NCBI GenBank assembly: GCA_964235495.1
Contig: CAXSAX010000001.1
Span: 1-64,000, forward strand
DNA: 64,000 nucleotides
DNA from: LMUY01 sp964235495
GTDB taxonomy: Bacteria > Pseudomonadota > Alphaproteobacteria > Acetobacterales > Acetobacteraceae
Direction of reading: 5' to 3'
Under the pieces are notes generated by a model. It worked only from the letters and a program-made list of their open reading frames with translations, was not told where the DNA came from and searched no databases. This document shows positions 18,101 through 26,054 of the stretch, piece after piece; the stretch's first letter is position 1; the number at the start of each line of letters is the position of its first letter. The translations under genes and the position numbers were made by a program.

Positions 18101-20042
18101 GCTGACCTTGATGCTGGGCCTGGGGCTGGCTCTCGGCCTGGCCGGGGCCGGGCTGGCCTTCGCCGCGGCCGACCGGGCGTTCCCGCCGGACCTGTCGCGG
18201 CTCAGGAGCGCTGGCGCGGAGATCCTGGACCGCCAGGGCCGCGCCCTCGCCATGCTGCCCGCCCCCGGCGGCGTCTGGCGGCTGCGCACGGCGGTCGATC
18301 AGGTCTCCCCCGCCTTCCTAGATCTGCTGGTGCAAACGGAGGACCGCCGCTTCTACCAGCACGGCGGGGTTGATCCGCGCGCCCTGCTGCGAGCCGCCTG
18401 GCAGGGGTTGCGGGCCGGGCGGGTGGTGTCCGGCGGTTCGACCTTGACGATGCAGGCGGCACGGCTGCTGGAACCCCGCCCCCGCACCCTGCGCAGCAAG
18501 CTGATCGAGGCATTCCGCGCCGTGCAGCTGGAGGAGCGCTTCGGCAAGCGCGACATCCTGGGCATCTGGCTGACCCTGGCGCCGTTCGGCGGCAACCTGG
18601 AAGGGCTGCGCGCCGGGTCGCAGGCCTGGTTCGGCAAGCGCCCGGCGGCGCTGGACCGGGCGGAGGCGGCGCTGCTGGTCGCAATTCCCCGCCGCCCCGA
18701 ATCCCTGCGCCCCGACCGCCACCCGGACCGCGCCCTGGCGCTGCGCAACCGCCTGCTGGAGGACGGCGCGGAGCGTGGCGAGCCGCTGCCGACCCGCCGC
18801 ATTCCGTTCCCGCACCACGCCGAGCCCGCCCTGCGCACGCTGCTGGCCGCCACGCCGCAGCCGGACGGGTTGGCGACCACGCTGGACCTGCCGCTGCAAA
18901 TCCAGCTGGAACGGCTGGCGGCCGACCACCTCGCCCGGCTGCCGCCCCAGGCCGCGATGGCGCTTCTGGTGGCCGATTGCCGCAGCCGGGCGGTGCTGGC
19001 GGCGGTGTCCAGCAGCGGCTCGCTCGACCTCACGGCGGCGTCACGCTCCCCGGGCTCAGCCCTGAAGCCGCTGCTGTACGGCGTGGCATTCCAGGACGGG
19101 CTGGTGCGGCCCTCGACTTCCGTCAGCGACCTGCCGCAGCATTTCGGCGGTTATGCGCCAGAGAACTTCGACCGCAGCTTCACCGGCCCTGTGATGGCGG
19201 CAGAGGCACTGCGCCGCTCGCTGAACCTGCCCGCCGTGGCGCTGCTGGATCGCATCGGCCCCGCTCGCTTCGCTGGCCGGCTAAACGCTGCTGGGGTGAG
19301 GCTGCGCCTGCCGCCGGGGGCTGCCGCTTCCCTGCCCCTGGCGCTGGGGGGCGTGGGCATTCGGCTGCGCGACCTGCTTCGCTTGTATGCCGGCCTAGCC
19401 ACGGACGGATCTAGCCAGAGTCTGCGGCTGAGCCTGACCGTCCCGCCCGGCCCGGCGCTGCCGCTGCTGCAGCCCGGCGCCGCCCGGTTGGTCGCCGACG
19501 CCATCACGCGCGACTTCCCCGCTGGCGGACCCGGCGGCGTCGCCTGGAAAACCGGCACCAGTTGGGGCGGGCGCGACGCCTGGGCGCTGGGATTCGATGC
19601 GCGCCATGTCGCCGGCGTCTGGCTGGGCCGCCCCGACGGCGCTGCCGTCCCCGGCTTCACCGGCGCGGAAACTGCGTTGCCGGTGCTGGCGGACGTGTTC
19701 GGCATGCTGCCCCCCGCCCCGCGCAGCCCCGCTCCGGACGAGGGAATCCCAGGGGCGGGTACAGGGGCGGGTCCAGGGGCGGCCTTGGCAGCCGCCCCGC
19801 CGGAGGCGGGGATGCAGCTGCTGTTTCCTCCCCCCGGAGCTATCCTGTCGGCGGATGGCCCGGTGCCGCTGCGGGCCATGGGCGGCCGGCGTCCCTTGGT
19901 GTTTGCCGTAGACGGCACCGCCCTGGCCTCCGCCGCCGCCAGCCGCGCGGCGGCCTGGACCCCGGCAAGCCCTGGCTTCTACACCATCACAGTGCAGGAT
20001 ACGGACGGCGCGTTGGCGCGGGCGCAGGTGCAAGTCCAGTGA
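18081..20042 (+). CDS. pbpC: Penicillin-binding protein 1C
   Basis: This bifunctional murein synthase has an N-terminal membrane anchor, a family-51 glycosyltransferase domain (TEDRRFYQHGGVDP, GGSTLTMQAARLLE), a transpeptidase domain with active-site SALK in SPGSALKPLLYG, SLN in RRSLNLP and KTGTSWGGRD, and a BiPBP_C-type C-terminal domain. The 653-residue length is slightly short of E. coli PBP1C. A Gly/Pro/Ala linker near residue 560 is encoded by three near-identical 12-base repeats (about 19749-19783). The start codon overlaps the A2M gene by 20 bases, so translation is coupled. Confidence 0.95.
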   Translation: MSSRRNRLTLMLGLGLALGLAGAGLAFAAADRAFPPDLSRLRSAGAEILDRQGRALAMLPAPGGVWRLRTAVDQVSPAFLDLLVQTEDRRFYQHGGVDPRALLRAAWQGLRAGRVVSGGSTLTMQAARLLEPRPRTLRSKLIEAFRAVQLEERFGKRDILGIWLTLAPFGGNLEGLRAGSQAWFGKRPAALDRAEAALLVAIPRRPESLRPDRHPDRALALRNRLLEDGAERGEPLPTRRIPFPHHAEPALRTLLAATPQPDGLATTLDLPLQIQLERLAADHLARLPPQAAMALLVADCRSRAVLAAVSSSGSLDLTAASRSPGSALKPLLYGVAFQDGLVRPSTSVSDLPQHFGGYAPENFDRSFTGPVMAAEALRRSLNLPAVALLDRIGPARFAGRLNAAGVRLRLPPGAAASLPLALGGVGIRLRDLLRLYAGLATDGSSQSLRLSLTVPPGPALPLLQPGAARLVADAITRDFPAGGPGGVAWKTGTSWGGRDAWALGFDARHVAGVWLGRPDGAAVPGFTGAETALPVLADVFGMLPPAPRSPAPDEGIPGAGTGAGPGAALAAAPPEAGMQLLFPPPGAILSADGPVPLRAMGGRRPLVFAVDGTALASAAASRAAAWTPASPGFYTITVQDTDGALARAQVQVQ

Positions 20043-20168
20043 GCACAGGTTCGTCGAAGCGCTTCTTGCATGCTGCTTCTGTTTAGGCGGCGCCATTACC
20101 TGCGGCGTCCCGTCATGACTCGAAGGAGGCGCGGGTAGTCCGCACGCCATCCCGCTCCCCCTCAGCCC

Positions 20169-20190
20169 CGTCATGATAGGGCTTAACCCG
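20169..20190 (+). repeat. Degenerate REP-like half-site
   Basis: CGTCATGATAGGGCTTAACCCG resembles one arm of the REP element at 48706-48734 (CGTCATGCCCGGGCTTGACC). A second, shorter CGTCATGACT occurs at 20111-20120. They lie just beside the IS110 transposase remnant. The match is by eye and short. Confidence 0.4.
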
Positions 20191-20202
20191 CTGGTATGCA
20201 GA

Positions 20203-20640
20203 TTAGCCATGGTTGAGGCTGAGTTGTTGGCCCGAGCTTTTCACTTTGTATTTTGGTGATTGAAGCAGGTGACCGAGTGGCCTGCGCTGGAAAAGGGCGA
20301 GAGTGGCCGCTGCATGCGATGGATGTTGAGGGCGACGGACGTTTGTGCAGGATGACGGAACGGGCAGCGTTGAACAGCACGGTGCGCACGCTAGGCCGAC
20401 CGTGGCCAGTTCTGGCCCTGGTGGAGGCTTTGCCACTCAACCAGGTGATCGGCGCGCAACCTGGGAGACAGACGATCTGCTTGCTGGAGCAACGGTCGGG
20501 TTCAGGTAGGGCATCGAGCAGGGTAACATCGTGAGGGGGGCCGATACCCTTGAAGCGGCTCAGGGTCTGCGCCATGGCGGCAAGTGGGGACGGCTTGCGA
20601 CGTGGGCGTGCAGTTTGCGATAGCGGTTGGCTGCGCACGG
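20203..20640 (-). pseudogene. IS110-family transposase, degraded C-terminal part
   Basis: On the minus strand the frame reads LSRFKGIGPPHDVTLLDALP, then RCSSKQIVCLPGCAPITWLSGK, then RPSVRTVLFNAARSVIL. This follows the Transposase_20 domain of IS110 transposases (usual IPGIGP..A..LLAELP, RKQIAALAGLAPI..DSG, R..VR..LYMAALVA). The N-terminal DEDD nuclease domain is missing and the end of the domain drifts into other frames, so the gene is dead. The rest of 20043-20807 holds no recognisable gene. Confidence 0.65.
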
Positions 20641-20807
20641 GTTGGCCTACGTCTCGCGGCGATCAACGATGCCCCTAAGGCGGGCGCAAACGACGCTGGA
20701 GAGATATGGACAGAACGACGCCTAACGAGCACGGCGGCACTTTGTGGAACAGTCGGAGGCGGTACTGCCCTAAATGACGGCAGCGCCTGCCAGAAACGTC
20801 AATGCCG

Positions 20808-20881
20808 TGGTTGGGGGACGTGGATTCGAACCACGATAAGCAGAGTCAGAGTCTGCTGTCCTACCGTTAGACGATCCCCCA
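20808..20881 (-). tRNA. tRNA-Gln (anticodon CTG)
   Basis: Reverse complement starts TGGGGGATCGTCTAACGG and ends GTTCGAATCCACGTCCCCCAACCA. The acceptor arms TGGGGGA and TCCCCCA pair, the D arm has the GTCTAACGGTAGGAC pattern of tRNA-Gln, and the anticodon stem GCAGA/TCTGC encloses CTCTGAC, giving anticodon CTG. The CCA end is encoded (20808-20810). Confidence 0.95.
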
Positions 20882-20973
20882 GCAGCGGACGGCGAGTTAG
20901 CATCGGCAGAACCGGGACGCAATGCAGCGGTTGGTTTGATTCTCTGCCCACCCTGGGTTAGGCTGATAGCAGC

Positions 20974-21066
20974 GGAGGGGTGGCCGAGCGGCTGAAGGCG
21001 GCGGTTTGCTAAACCGTTGTGCATTGTAAAGGTGTACCGTGGGTTCGAATCCCATCCCCTCCTCCA
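20974..21066 (+). tRNA. tRNA-Ser (anticodon GCT)
   Basis: GGAGGGGTGGCCGAGCGGCT starts a class II tRNA with a long variable arm. The anticodon loop TTGCTAA gives GCT, the T arm reads GTGGGTTCGAATCCCAT, and acceptor arms GGAGGGG and CCCCTCC pair. A T discriminator and encoded CCA end the gene at 21066. It lies about 90 bases from the oppositely oriented tRNA-Gln. Confidence 0.95.
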
Positions 21067-21126
21067 CTTCCGCAACAAACCTTCACCCGCATTGCTCGTT
21101 CTCGTCCGACAAGTCGGAGAACCATC

Positions 21127-21336
21127 ATGCCAGACAAGAACGAGCACACTGGCCGTTTCGGCGGCCCCGGGTCCAGCCACCAGGACCGCGAGCATCCTGG
21201 CAAGAACAACCAGGATACCGGGCATAAGGACGGCGGCGGGCATCCCGGCTCTAAAGAAGAGCACACGAAGGACACCGGCGGTGATAAGTCCGGCGGTGGT
21301 CATCACTCCCGTGAGCACGGGCGCACCAAATCCTAG
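21127..21336 (+). CDS. Small hydrophilic Gly/His/Lys-rich peptide (hydrophilin-like)
   Basis: The ATG at 21127 opens a 69-residue peptide beginning MPDKNEHTGRFGGPGSSHQD, made almost wholly of Gly, His, Lys, Asp, Glu, Ser and Thr. It has no hydrophobic core and repeats H-x-GGG and K-D-T-GG-like units (HKDGGGHPGS, KDTGGDKSGGGHHS). It resembles stress-induced KGG-type hydrophilins but lacks exact KGG repeats. It follows tRNA-Ser by 60 bases and ends in TAG. Expression is plausible but unproven. Confidence 0.5.
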   Translation: MPDKNEHTGRFGGPGSSHQDREHPGKNNQDTGHKDGGGHPGSKEEHTKDTGGDKSGGGHHSREHGRTKS

Positions 21337-21359
21337 CAGCCGCCCAGCCTAGCGGCGCC

Positions 21360-22470
21360 TTAGCTGCCAACGTTACGGAGTTCGCCCGCCTCCTGCGGCG
21401 GGCGAGCCTTCCAGTTGGGCCACTCGGTCTGCTGGCAGCCCTGGACGCAATATTTTATGCAGGGATTACAGCCCACAGCGAGGCGCGCATTGCGCTCAGT
21501 GCCGCCCTGGTGCCTCGGCGCGAGCAGGCAGTCCTGTTCGACATAGCATTCGCTCTATTCTGGCGCGGCCCGGCGGCCACGCAGCAATGCATGGCAACAG
21601 TTTCGCCCGAAAACGCAAAGCTACAAGCCGTCCCGGGGCCCCGGCGGATAGCGGAGGCCATAAGCCGCGGCGCCGCGCGCGTGGCAACCAGCCGCAACAG
21701 GGTGCCACCCTCACGGCTAGCAATGCGGAACGGCCGCAAACCATGGACTTGAGGCCATGAGCGCCGCGCAAATCGCTAAGGCACAGACCGAGATCGCCAG
21801 GATGCGGCTGCTGTTCGGCCTTCGGCGCACCCGCTCTGCGGCCCGCGGCGTCTACATCGACATGGCGGCCACCCTGCGCGCTGGGCTGCGGCATGGCGAC
21901 GAGATGCTGAGCTTAGTCCGCACGGAGCGCACCGTGCGCCCGATATCATTGGTCGTGCTGTGCGACATCTCCGGCTCCATGGGGCGCCATGCGCATACCC
22001 TGCTGCACTTCATGCATGGCGTGGCCAATGACCGGGACTAGGTCAGCGTGTTCCTATTCGGCATCCGGCTCACCAACGTCACCCGGCCGCTGCGCCATCG
22101 CGACCCGGAGGCAGCCGTGGCGGGCCTGGTGCCGGACTGGTCGGGTGGCACCCGCATCGGCAACACGCTCGCGCAGTTCGACCGGCATTGGGCCAAGTAC
22201 GTATTGGGCCAGGGCGCAGTAATGTTGCTGATTACGGACGGGCTAGCGCCGGCGATGGAGCGGCTGCACAAATCTTGCAGCCAGCTGATCTGGCTTAACC
22301 CGCTGTTGCACTGGGACGGGTTCGAGCCGAAATCCCAAAGTACCCGCGCCATGCTGCCGCACCTGGACGAGTTTCGGCCCGTCCACAACATCGCCAGCCT
22401 GCGTGCCCTGATCGCCGCCTTGTCCCGCCCGATGCCCGCGCGGGGCCGTCCGTTGGAAGGTGCCGCATGA
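21360..22470 (+). pseudogene. coxE: CoxE-like VWA-domain protein, broken
   Basis: CoxE is the von Willebrand A-type partner of the CoxD ATPase in maturation of molybdenum hydroxylases such as CO dehydrogenase. The 5' part is readable without a start codon (LAANVTEFARLLRRASLPVG, then ALSAALVPRREQAVLFDIAF, then ALFWRGP) in one frame. A frameshift follows, and from 21757 the frame gives RTVRPISLVVLCDISGSMGR, the VWA metal-binding DxSxS strand. A TAG at 22039-22041 interrupts NDRD-stop-VSVFLFGIRLTNVTR, after which the same frame runs to 22470. Its final ATGA overlaps xdhC, so the gene once headed that operon. No coxD is present. Confidence 0.8.
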
Positions 22471-22787
22471 CCGAAGCCGAAGACATACTGGCCATCGCCG
22501 CGGCCTGGTTGCAGGAAGGTGAACGCGTGGCGCTGGCCACTGTGACGGAGACCTGGGGCAGCTCGCCGCGCCCGCCAGGCAGCCAAATGGCGGTGACCGC
22601 CTCCGGGCGCATGGCCGGGTCGGTCAGCGGCGGCTGCATTGAGGGCGCGGTGGCAGAGGCCGCGCAGTCCAGCATCGCCGGTGGCGGGCCGCAGCTGCTG
22701 GATTTCGGCGTGACAAACGAGCGGGCCTGGGAAGTGGGGCTGGCCTGCGGTGGCAAGCTCAAGGTGTTCGTGGAAGCTTTGGCGTGA
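22467..22787 (+). CDS. xdhC: XdhC/CoxI family protein, N-terminal-domain type
   Basis: The 106-residue protein is the XdhC_CoxI N-terminal domain alone: ALATVTETWGSSPRPPGSQM, GRMAGSVSGGCIEGAVAEAA and a C-terminal CGGKLKVFVE strand. XdhC-family proteins bind molybdenum cofactor and help sulfurate and insert it into xanthine or CO dehydrogenase-type enzymes. The conserved SGGC cysteine is present. Its start overlaps the broken coxE (ATGA) and its stop overlaps the next gene (GTGA), so the XdhC function is split over two coupled genes. Confidence 0.88.
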   Translation: MTEAEDILAIAAAWLQEGERVALATVTETWGSSPRPPGSQMAVTASGRMAGSVSGGCIEGAVAEAAQSSIAGGGPQLLDFGVTNERAWEVGLACGGKLKVFVEALA

Positions 22788-23464
22788 CGCCTGCTGTTCT
22801 CCAGGCCTTGCAGGCGGCCCGTGCCGCCGGGCAGCCAGTGGCGCTGGCGACCCGGTTGCCAGACGGCGCGCAATTGGTGCTGCCGGACCTGGCATATCCG
22901 GCACTGACCCAGGCGGCGGAGCAGGCTCTCGCAACCGAACGAAGCGGCATGCATGAGGTGGACGGCGCGGCCTGGTTCCTCCACGCACACAATCCGCCGG
23001 CCCGCCTGGTTATTGTGGGAGCGGTGCACATCGCGCAGGCCCTGGTGCCGCTCGCCGCCCAGTTGGGCTACGGCATCACCGTGGCCGACCCGCGCCGCGC
23101 CTTCGCCAGCCCCGAGCGGTTCCCCAACATCACTGTTTCGACCGACTGGCCGGACGAGGCGCTGGACGCCCTGCGCCCGGATAGCCGCACCGCCATCGTC
23201 ACCCTCACGCATGACCCCAAGCTCGATGACCCGGCGCTCGACCGCGCGCTGAAGTCGCAGGCGTTCTACGTCGGCGCGCTCGGCAGCCGCCGCACCCACG
23301 CCGCACGGCTGGACCGGCTGCGCGCACTGGGGCACGGCGACGCAGCACTTGGGCGCATCCGCGGTCCGGTCGGGCTGAACATCGCCGCCGTCACCGCGTC
23401 GGAGATCGCGCTCTCCGTGCTGGCGCAGATCGTGGCCGTGCGCCGCGGCGCACCGCTCGCGTGA
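22784..23464 (+). CDS. XdhC family protein, Rossmann-domain type
   Basis: This 226-residue protein carries the C-terminal Rossmann domain of XdhC (LVIVGAVHIAQALVPLAAQL, GYGITVADPRRAFASPERF, LTHDPKLDDPALDRAL, YVGALGSRRTHAARLDRLR) with a short N-terminal substitute for the CoxI domain. The start is a GTG overlapping the upstream stop. Together with the upstream gene it reconstitutes XdhC and should act in molybdenum cofactor sulfuration or delivery. The next gene again starts with an overlapping GTGA. Confidence 0.88.
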   Translation: MTPAVLQALQAARAAGQPVALATRLPDGAQLVLPDLAYPALTQAAEQALATERSGMHEVDGAAWFLHAHNPPARLVIVGAVHIAQALVPLAAQLGYGITVADPRRAFASPERFPNITVSTDWPDEALDALRPDSRTAIVTLTHDPKLDDPALDRALKSQAFYVGALGSRRTHAARLDRLRALGHGDAALGRIRGPVGLNIAAVTASEIALSVLAQIVAVRRGAPLA

Positions 23465-25056
23465 TCTTCGGACCAACGCCGCTCGCCACGGCGGAGGGCG
23501 CTATCCTGGCCCACACTCACCGTCTGCCGGGCCGAGTGCTGAAAAAGGGGTTGGTGCTGGATGCGGATGCGCTCGCGGCCCTGCGCGCCGCCGGGTCGGA
23601 CCCGGTGGTGGCGGCGCGGCTCGAACCCGGCGATGTCGGCGAGGATGCGGCGGCTCGGCGGATCGGGCGCGCCCTGCTCGGCCCAGGCCTGTCCGCCAGC
23701 CGCGCCGCCACCGGCCGGGTCAACCTGCTTGCCGCCGCGGCCGGGCTGCTCCAGGTGGACTCGGCGCGGATCGATGCGGTGAACGCCATCCATGAGGCTG
23801 TCACCGTCGCCACCCTGCCAGACGCGGCCCCGGTCACGCCGGGCGAGATGGTCGCGACGATCAAGATCATTCCGTTCGCTGCGCCGGGCGGGGTGCTGGC
23901 TGCAGCGGAGGCGGCGTGCGCCGGCGGGGCTATGGCGGTGCGGCCCTGGCTGCCGCTTCGGGTGGGCCTGGTGCTGACCACCCTGCCCGGCCTGAAGCCC
24001 GCCGTCATCCGGGGTACCGTTGCTGCTACCGCCGCCCGGGTGGCCGGCATCGGTGGCACGCTGCTGCCTTTTCTGCAGTGCCCGCACCGGACGGAGCCGG
24101 TCGCCGCCGCGCTGCGCCGCCTGCTGGCGGACGGGGCGACCCTGCTGCTGGTCGCCGGCGCGTCCGCCGTGGTGGACCGGCGGGACGTGGGACCGGGCGG
24201 CATCGTGGCAGCCGGCGGCGAGGTGCTGCACTTCGGCATGCCAGTCGATCCAGGCAACCTGATTTGCCTCGGGCGGGTCGATGGCGTGCCAGCATTGGTG
24301 CTGCCGGGCTGCGCGCGCAGCCCGAAGCCGAACGGAATCGACCTGGTCCTGCACCGTCTGGCGGCAGGGCTACCAGTGACGGGCGACACGGTCGCGCGGC
24401 TGGGAGTGGGGGGCTTGCTGAAGGACGTGGCGGCCCGGCCGTTGCCTCGCGCCCGAGCGACCGCTGGCAACCGCACGGTCGCCGCCGTGGTGCTGGCGGC
24501 GGGGCAGTCCAGCCGGATGGCGCCGCGCCACAAGCTGCTGGAGGATGCAGGCGGGCGGCCCATGGTGGCGCGGGTTGTGGATGCGGTGCTGGCCAGCCGC
24601 GCGCGCCCGGTGCTGGTCGTGACGGGGCATCGCGCGGCGGACATCCGCGCTGCCCTAGCCGGCCGTCCCGTGATGTTCGTCGAAGCGCAGGATTATGCGG
24701 AAGGGCTGTCGGCCAGCTTGCGCGCCGGGCTCGCCGCCCTGCCCACCGCGGCGCCGGCGGCCCTGGTGGTGCTGGGGGACATGCCGCTCGTCTCCGCCGC
24801 CTCCATTGACCGGCTACTAGACGCCTACAACCCGGACGAGGGCCGCACCATCGTGGCGCCGACTCACGCCGGAGAACTGGGCAATCCCGTGCTGTGGGAC
24901 CGCCGGCATTTCCCCGCCATGATGGCGCTGACGGGGGATCGCGGTGCGCGGGGCCTGTTGCGCCAGTGCGCCGATGCGGTGGCCGAGGTACCCCTGGATG
25001 ACACGGTGCTACGGGATTTCGACACAGTGGAAAGCCTGGATTTGTTGGCTGGGTGA
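23461..25056 (+). CDS. MoeA-like molybdopterin-binding / MocA-like cytidylyltransferase fusion
   Basis: Residues ~1-330 resemble a molybdopterin-binding MoeA/MogA-like protein (AILAHTHRLPGRVLKKGLVL, DAVNAIHEAVTVATLPD, LLVAGASAVVDRRDVGP, LPGCARSPKPNGIDL). Residues ~335-531 are a MobA/MocA-type nucleotidyltransferase (VVLAAGQSSRMAPRHKLLED, VTGHRAADIRAALAG, LVVLGDMPLVSAASIDRL, GELGNPVLWDRRHF). MocA transfers CMP to molybdopterin to make the dinucleotide cofactor of xanthine/CO dehydrogenase-type enzymes. The gene is last in the operon and ends in TGA at 25056. The cognate dehydrogenase is not in the window. Confidence 0.88.
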   Translation: MIFGPTPLATAEGAILAHTHRLPGRVLKKGLVLDADALAALRAAGSDPVVAARLEPGDVGEDAAARRIGRALLGPGLSASRAATGRVNLLAAAAGLLQVDSARIDAVNAIHEAVTVATLPDAAPVTPGEMVATIKIIPFAAPGGVLAAAEAACAGGAMAVRPWLPLRVGLVLTTLPGLKPAVIRGTVAATAARVAGIGGTLLPFLQCPHRTEPVAAALRRLLADGATLLLVAGASAVVDRRDVGPGGIVAAGGEVLHFGMPVDPGNLICLGRVDGVPALVLPGCARSPKPNGIDLVLHRLAAGLPVTGDTVARLGVGGLLKDVAARPLPRARATAGNRTVAAVVLAAGQSSRMAPRHKLLEDAGGRPMVARVVDAVLASRARPVLVVTGHRAADIRAALAGRPVMFVEAQDYAEGLSASLRAGLAALPTAAPAALVVLGDMPLVSAASIDRLLDAYNPDEGRTIVAPTHAGELGNPVLWDRRHFPAMMALTGDRGARGLLRQCADAVAEVPLDDTVLRDFDTVESLDLLAG

Positions 25057-25107
25057 CAGCGCGGACGGTTCGGCCCATCTGTGGAGCGGTCAATCGGAGC
25101 TGCGCCC

Positions 25108-25464
25108 ATGCCTTGCCACGCCATCCGTTCCACCCTGATCATCCTGGCCGCAGTCGCCGGGTGCGCCGGGCCGCAGAGTTCAGGCAACCGGGCCAGTTCG
25201 GGGGCCGTGAGGTCTTGCCGGGCCAGCGCCGACGCATCGTTCAACCGGCAGAACCGCTACCTGCTGTCCGAGCGCGACGAAAAGGACACGCCGTTCTCCA
25301 CATCCTTCGTGGCCGGCGACACGTCGCGTGGCCTGCCTTCCACCTACGCCTACGACACCCAGCTCTCAGACTGCCTCGCCGCGTCCAGGGTACCGCAGCC
25401 GGATCAGCCGGCGACTTCCACCCAACCACTTCCCGGCCTTGGCAGCACGATCGCGCCATACTGA
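25108..25464 (+). CDS. Small putative lipoprotein
   Basis: From the ATG at 25108 the protein begins MPCHAIRSTLIILAAVAGCAG, a lipoprotein signal with LAAVAGC lipobox. The ~100-residue mature part is polar, has CRASADASFNRQNRYLLSER and two further cysteines, and is not a family I recognise. An ATG nine codons upstream would also work, but the signal peptide favours 25108. It appears monocistronic. Confidence 0.6.
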   Translation: MPCHAIRSTLIILAAVAGCAGPQSSGNRASSGAVRSCRASADASFNRQNRYLLSERDEKDTPFSTSFVAGDTSRGLPSTYAYDTQLSDCLAASRVPQPDQPATSTQPLPGLGSTIAPY

Positions 25465-25524
25465 CGTGCTTGTCCGCCGCCCACACGCTTCCTAGAACCC
25501 GCCCTCAGCATCAGGACACCTGAC

Positions 25525-25875
25525 ATGAGCAAAATCATTCGCAGCGGCGCCGACAAGGTTCTGGCGAAGGCCGTGGAATACCATAATTTCGTGTTTCTGG
25601 CCGGGCTCGCGGCCAGCGACTTGTCCCAGAACGCGGCTGGCCAGATGCGTCAGGTGCTGAGCGACATCGACACCCTCCTGGAAGCCCACGGCACCGACAA
25701 CACCCGGCTGTTGCAGGCGCAGATCTGGCTGCAGGACATCCGCGACCGTGATGCGGTCAACGAGCTGTGGTCGGCCTGGCTGCCTGAAGGCGGCGCTCCG
25801 GCCCGCGCTTGCACGGAGGCCAAGATGGCCGACTCTCGGCAGCTCGTCGAGATCATGATCACGGCCTGCAAATAA
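25525..25875 (+). CDS. RidA family enamine/imine deaminase
   Basis: The 116-residue protein is a YjgF/YER057c/UK114 homologue. Visible family features are the VFLAGLAASD strand, QMRQVLSDIDTLLEAHGTD, LLQAQIWLQDIRD and PARACTEAKMAD, which contains the conserved arginine that binds the substrate carboxylate. RidA hydrolyses reactive 2-aminoacrylate-type intermediates. It is preceded by a GTG- and ATG-poor spacer and followed by about 180 bases without a gene. Confidence 0.9.
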   Translation: MSKIIRSGADKVLAKAVEYHNFVFLAGLAASDLSQNAAGQMRQVLSDIDTLLEAHGTDNTRLLQAQIWLQDIRDRDAVNELWSAWLPEGGAPARACTEAKMADSRQLVEIMITACK

Positions 25876-26054
25876 GGCCTTAGTGATCACGGCTGCGTGA
25901 ATAGGACTGTAGTCGTAGGAATGGTTAATAGCGAGACAGCGATTTGTCAGATCGCTCGCTAAGTCGCAACAATCTGACACAGTCGGCTTGTCATGTGCGG
26001 AGGGACATGAGTAACGCTTTGCTCACGATACGGTGAAGTCATGAGGATAGCGTT

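Noticed and set aside
13262..18289. Long minus-strand open frames opposite the A2M and pbpC genes (529, 308 and 504 codons)
   Set aside because: They are shadows of a GC-rich coding strand; the plus-strand proteins carry recognisable family motifs throughout.
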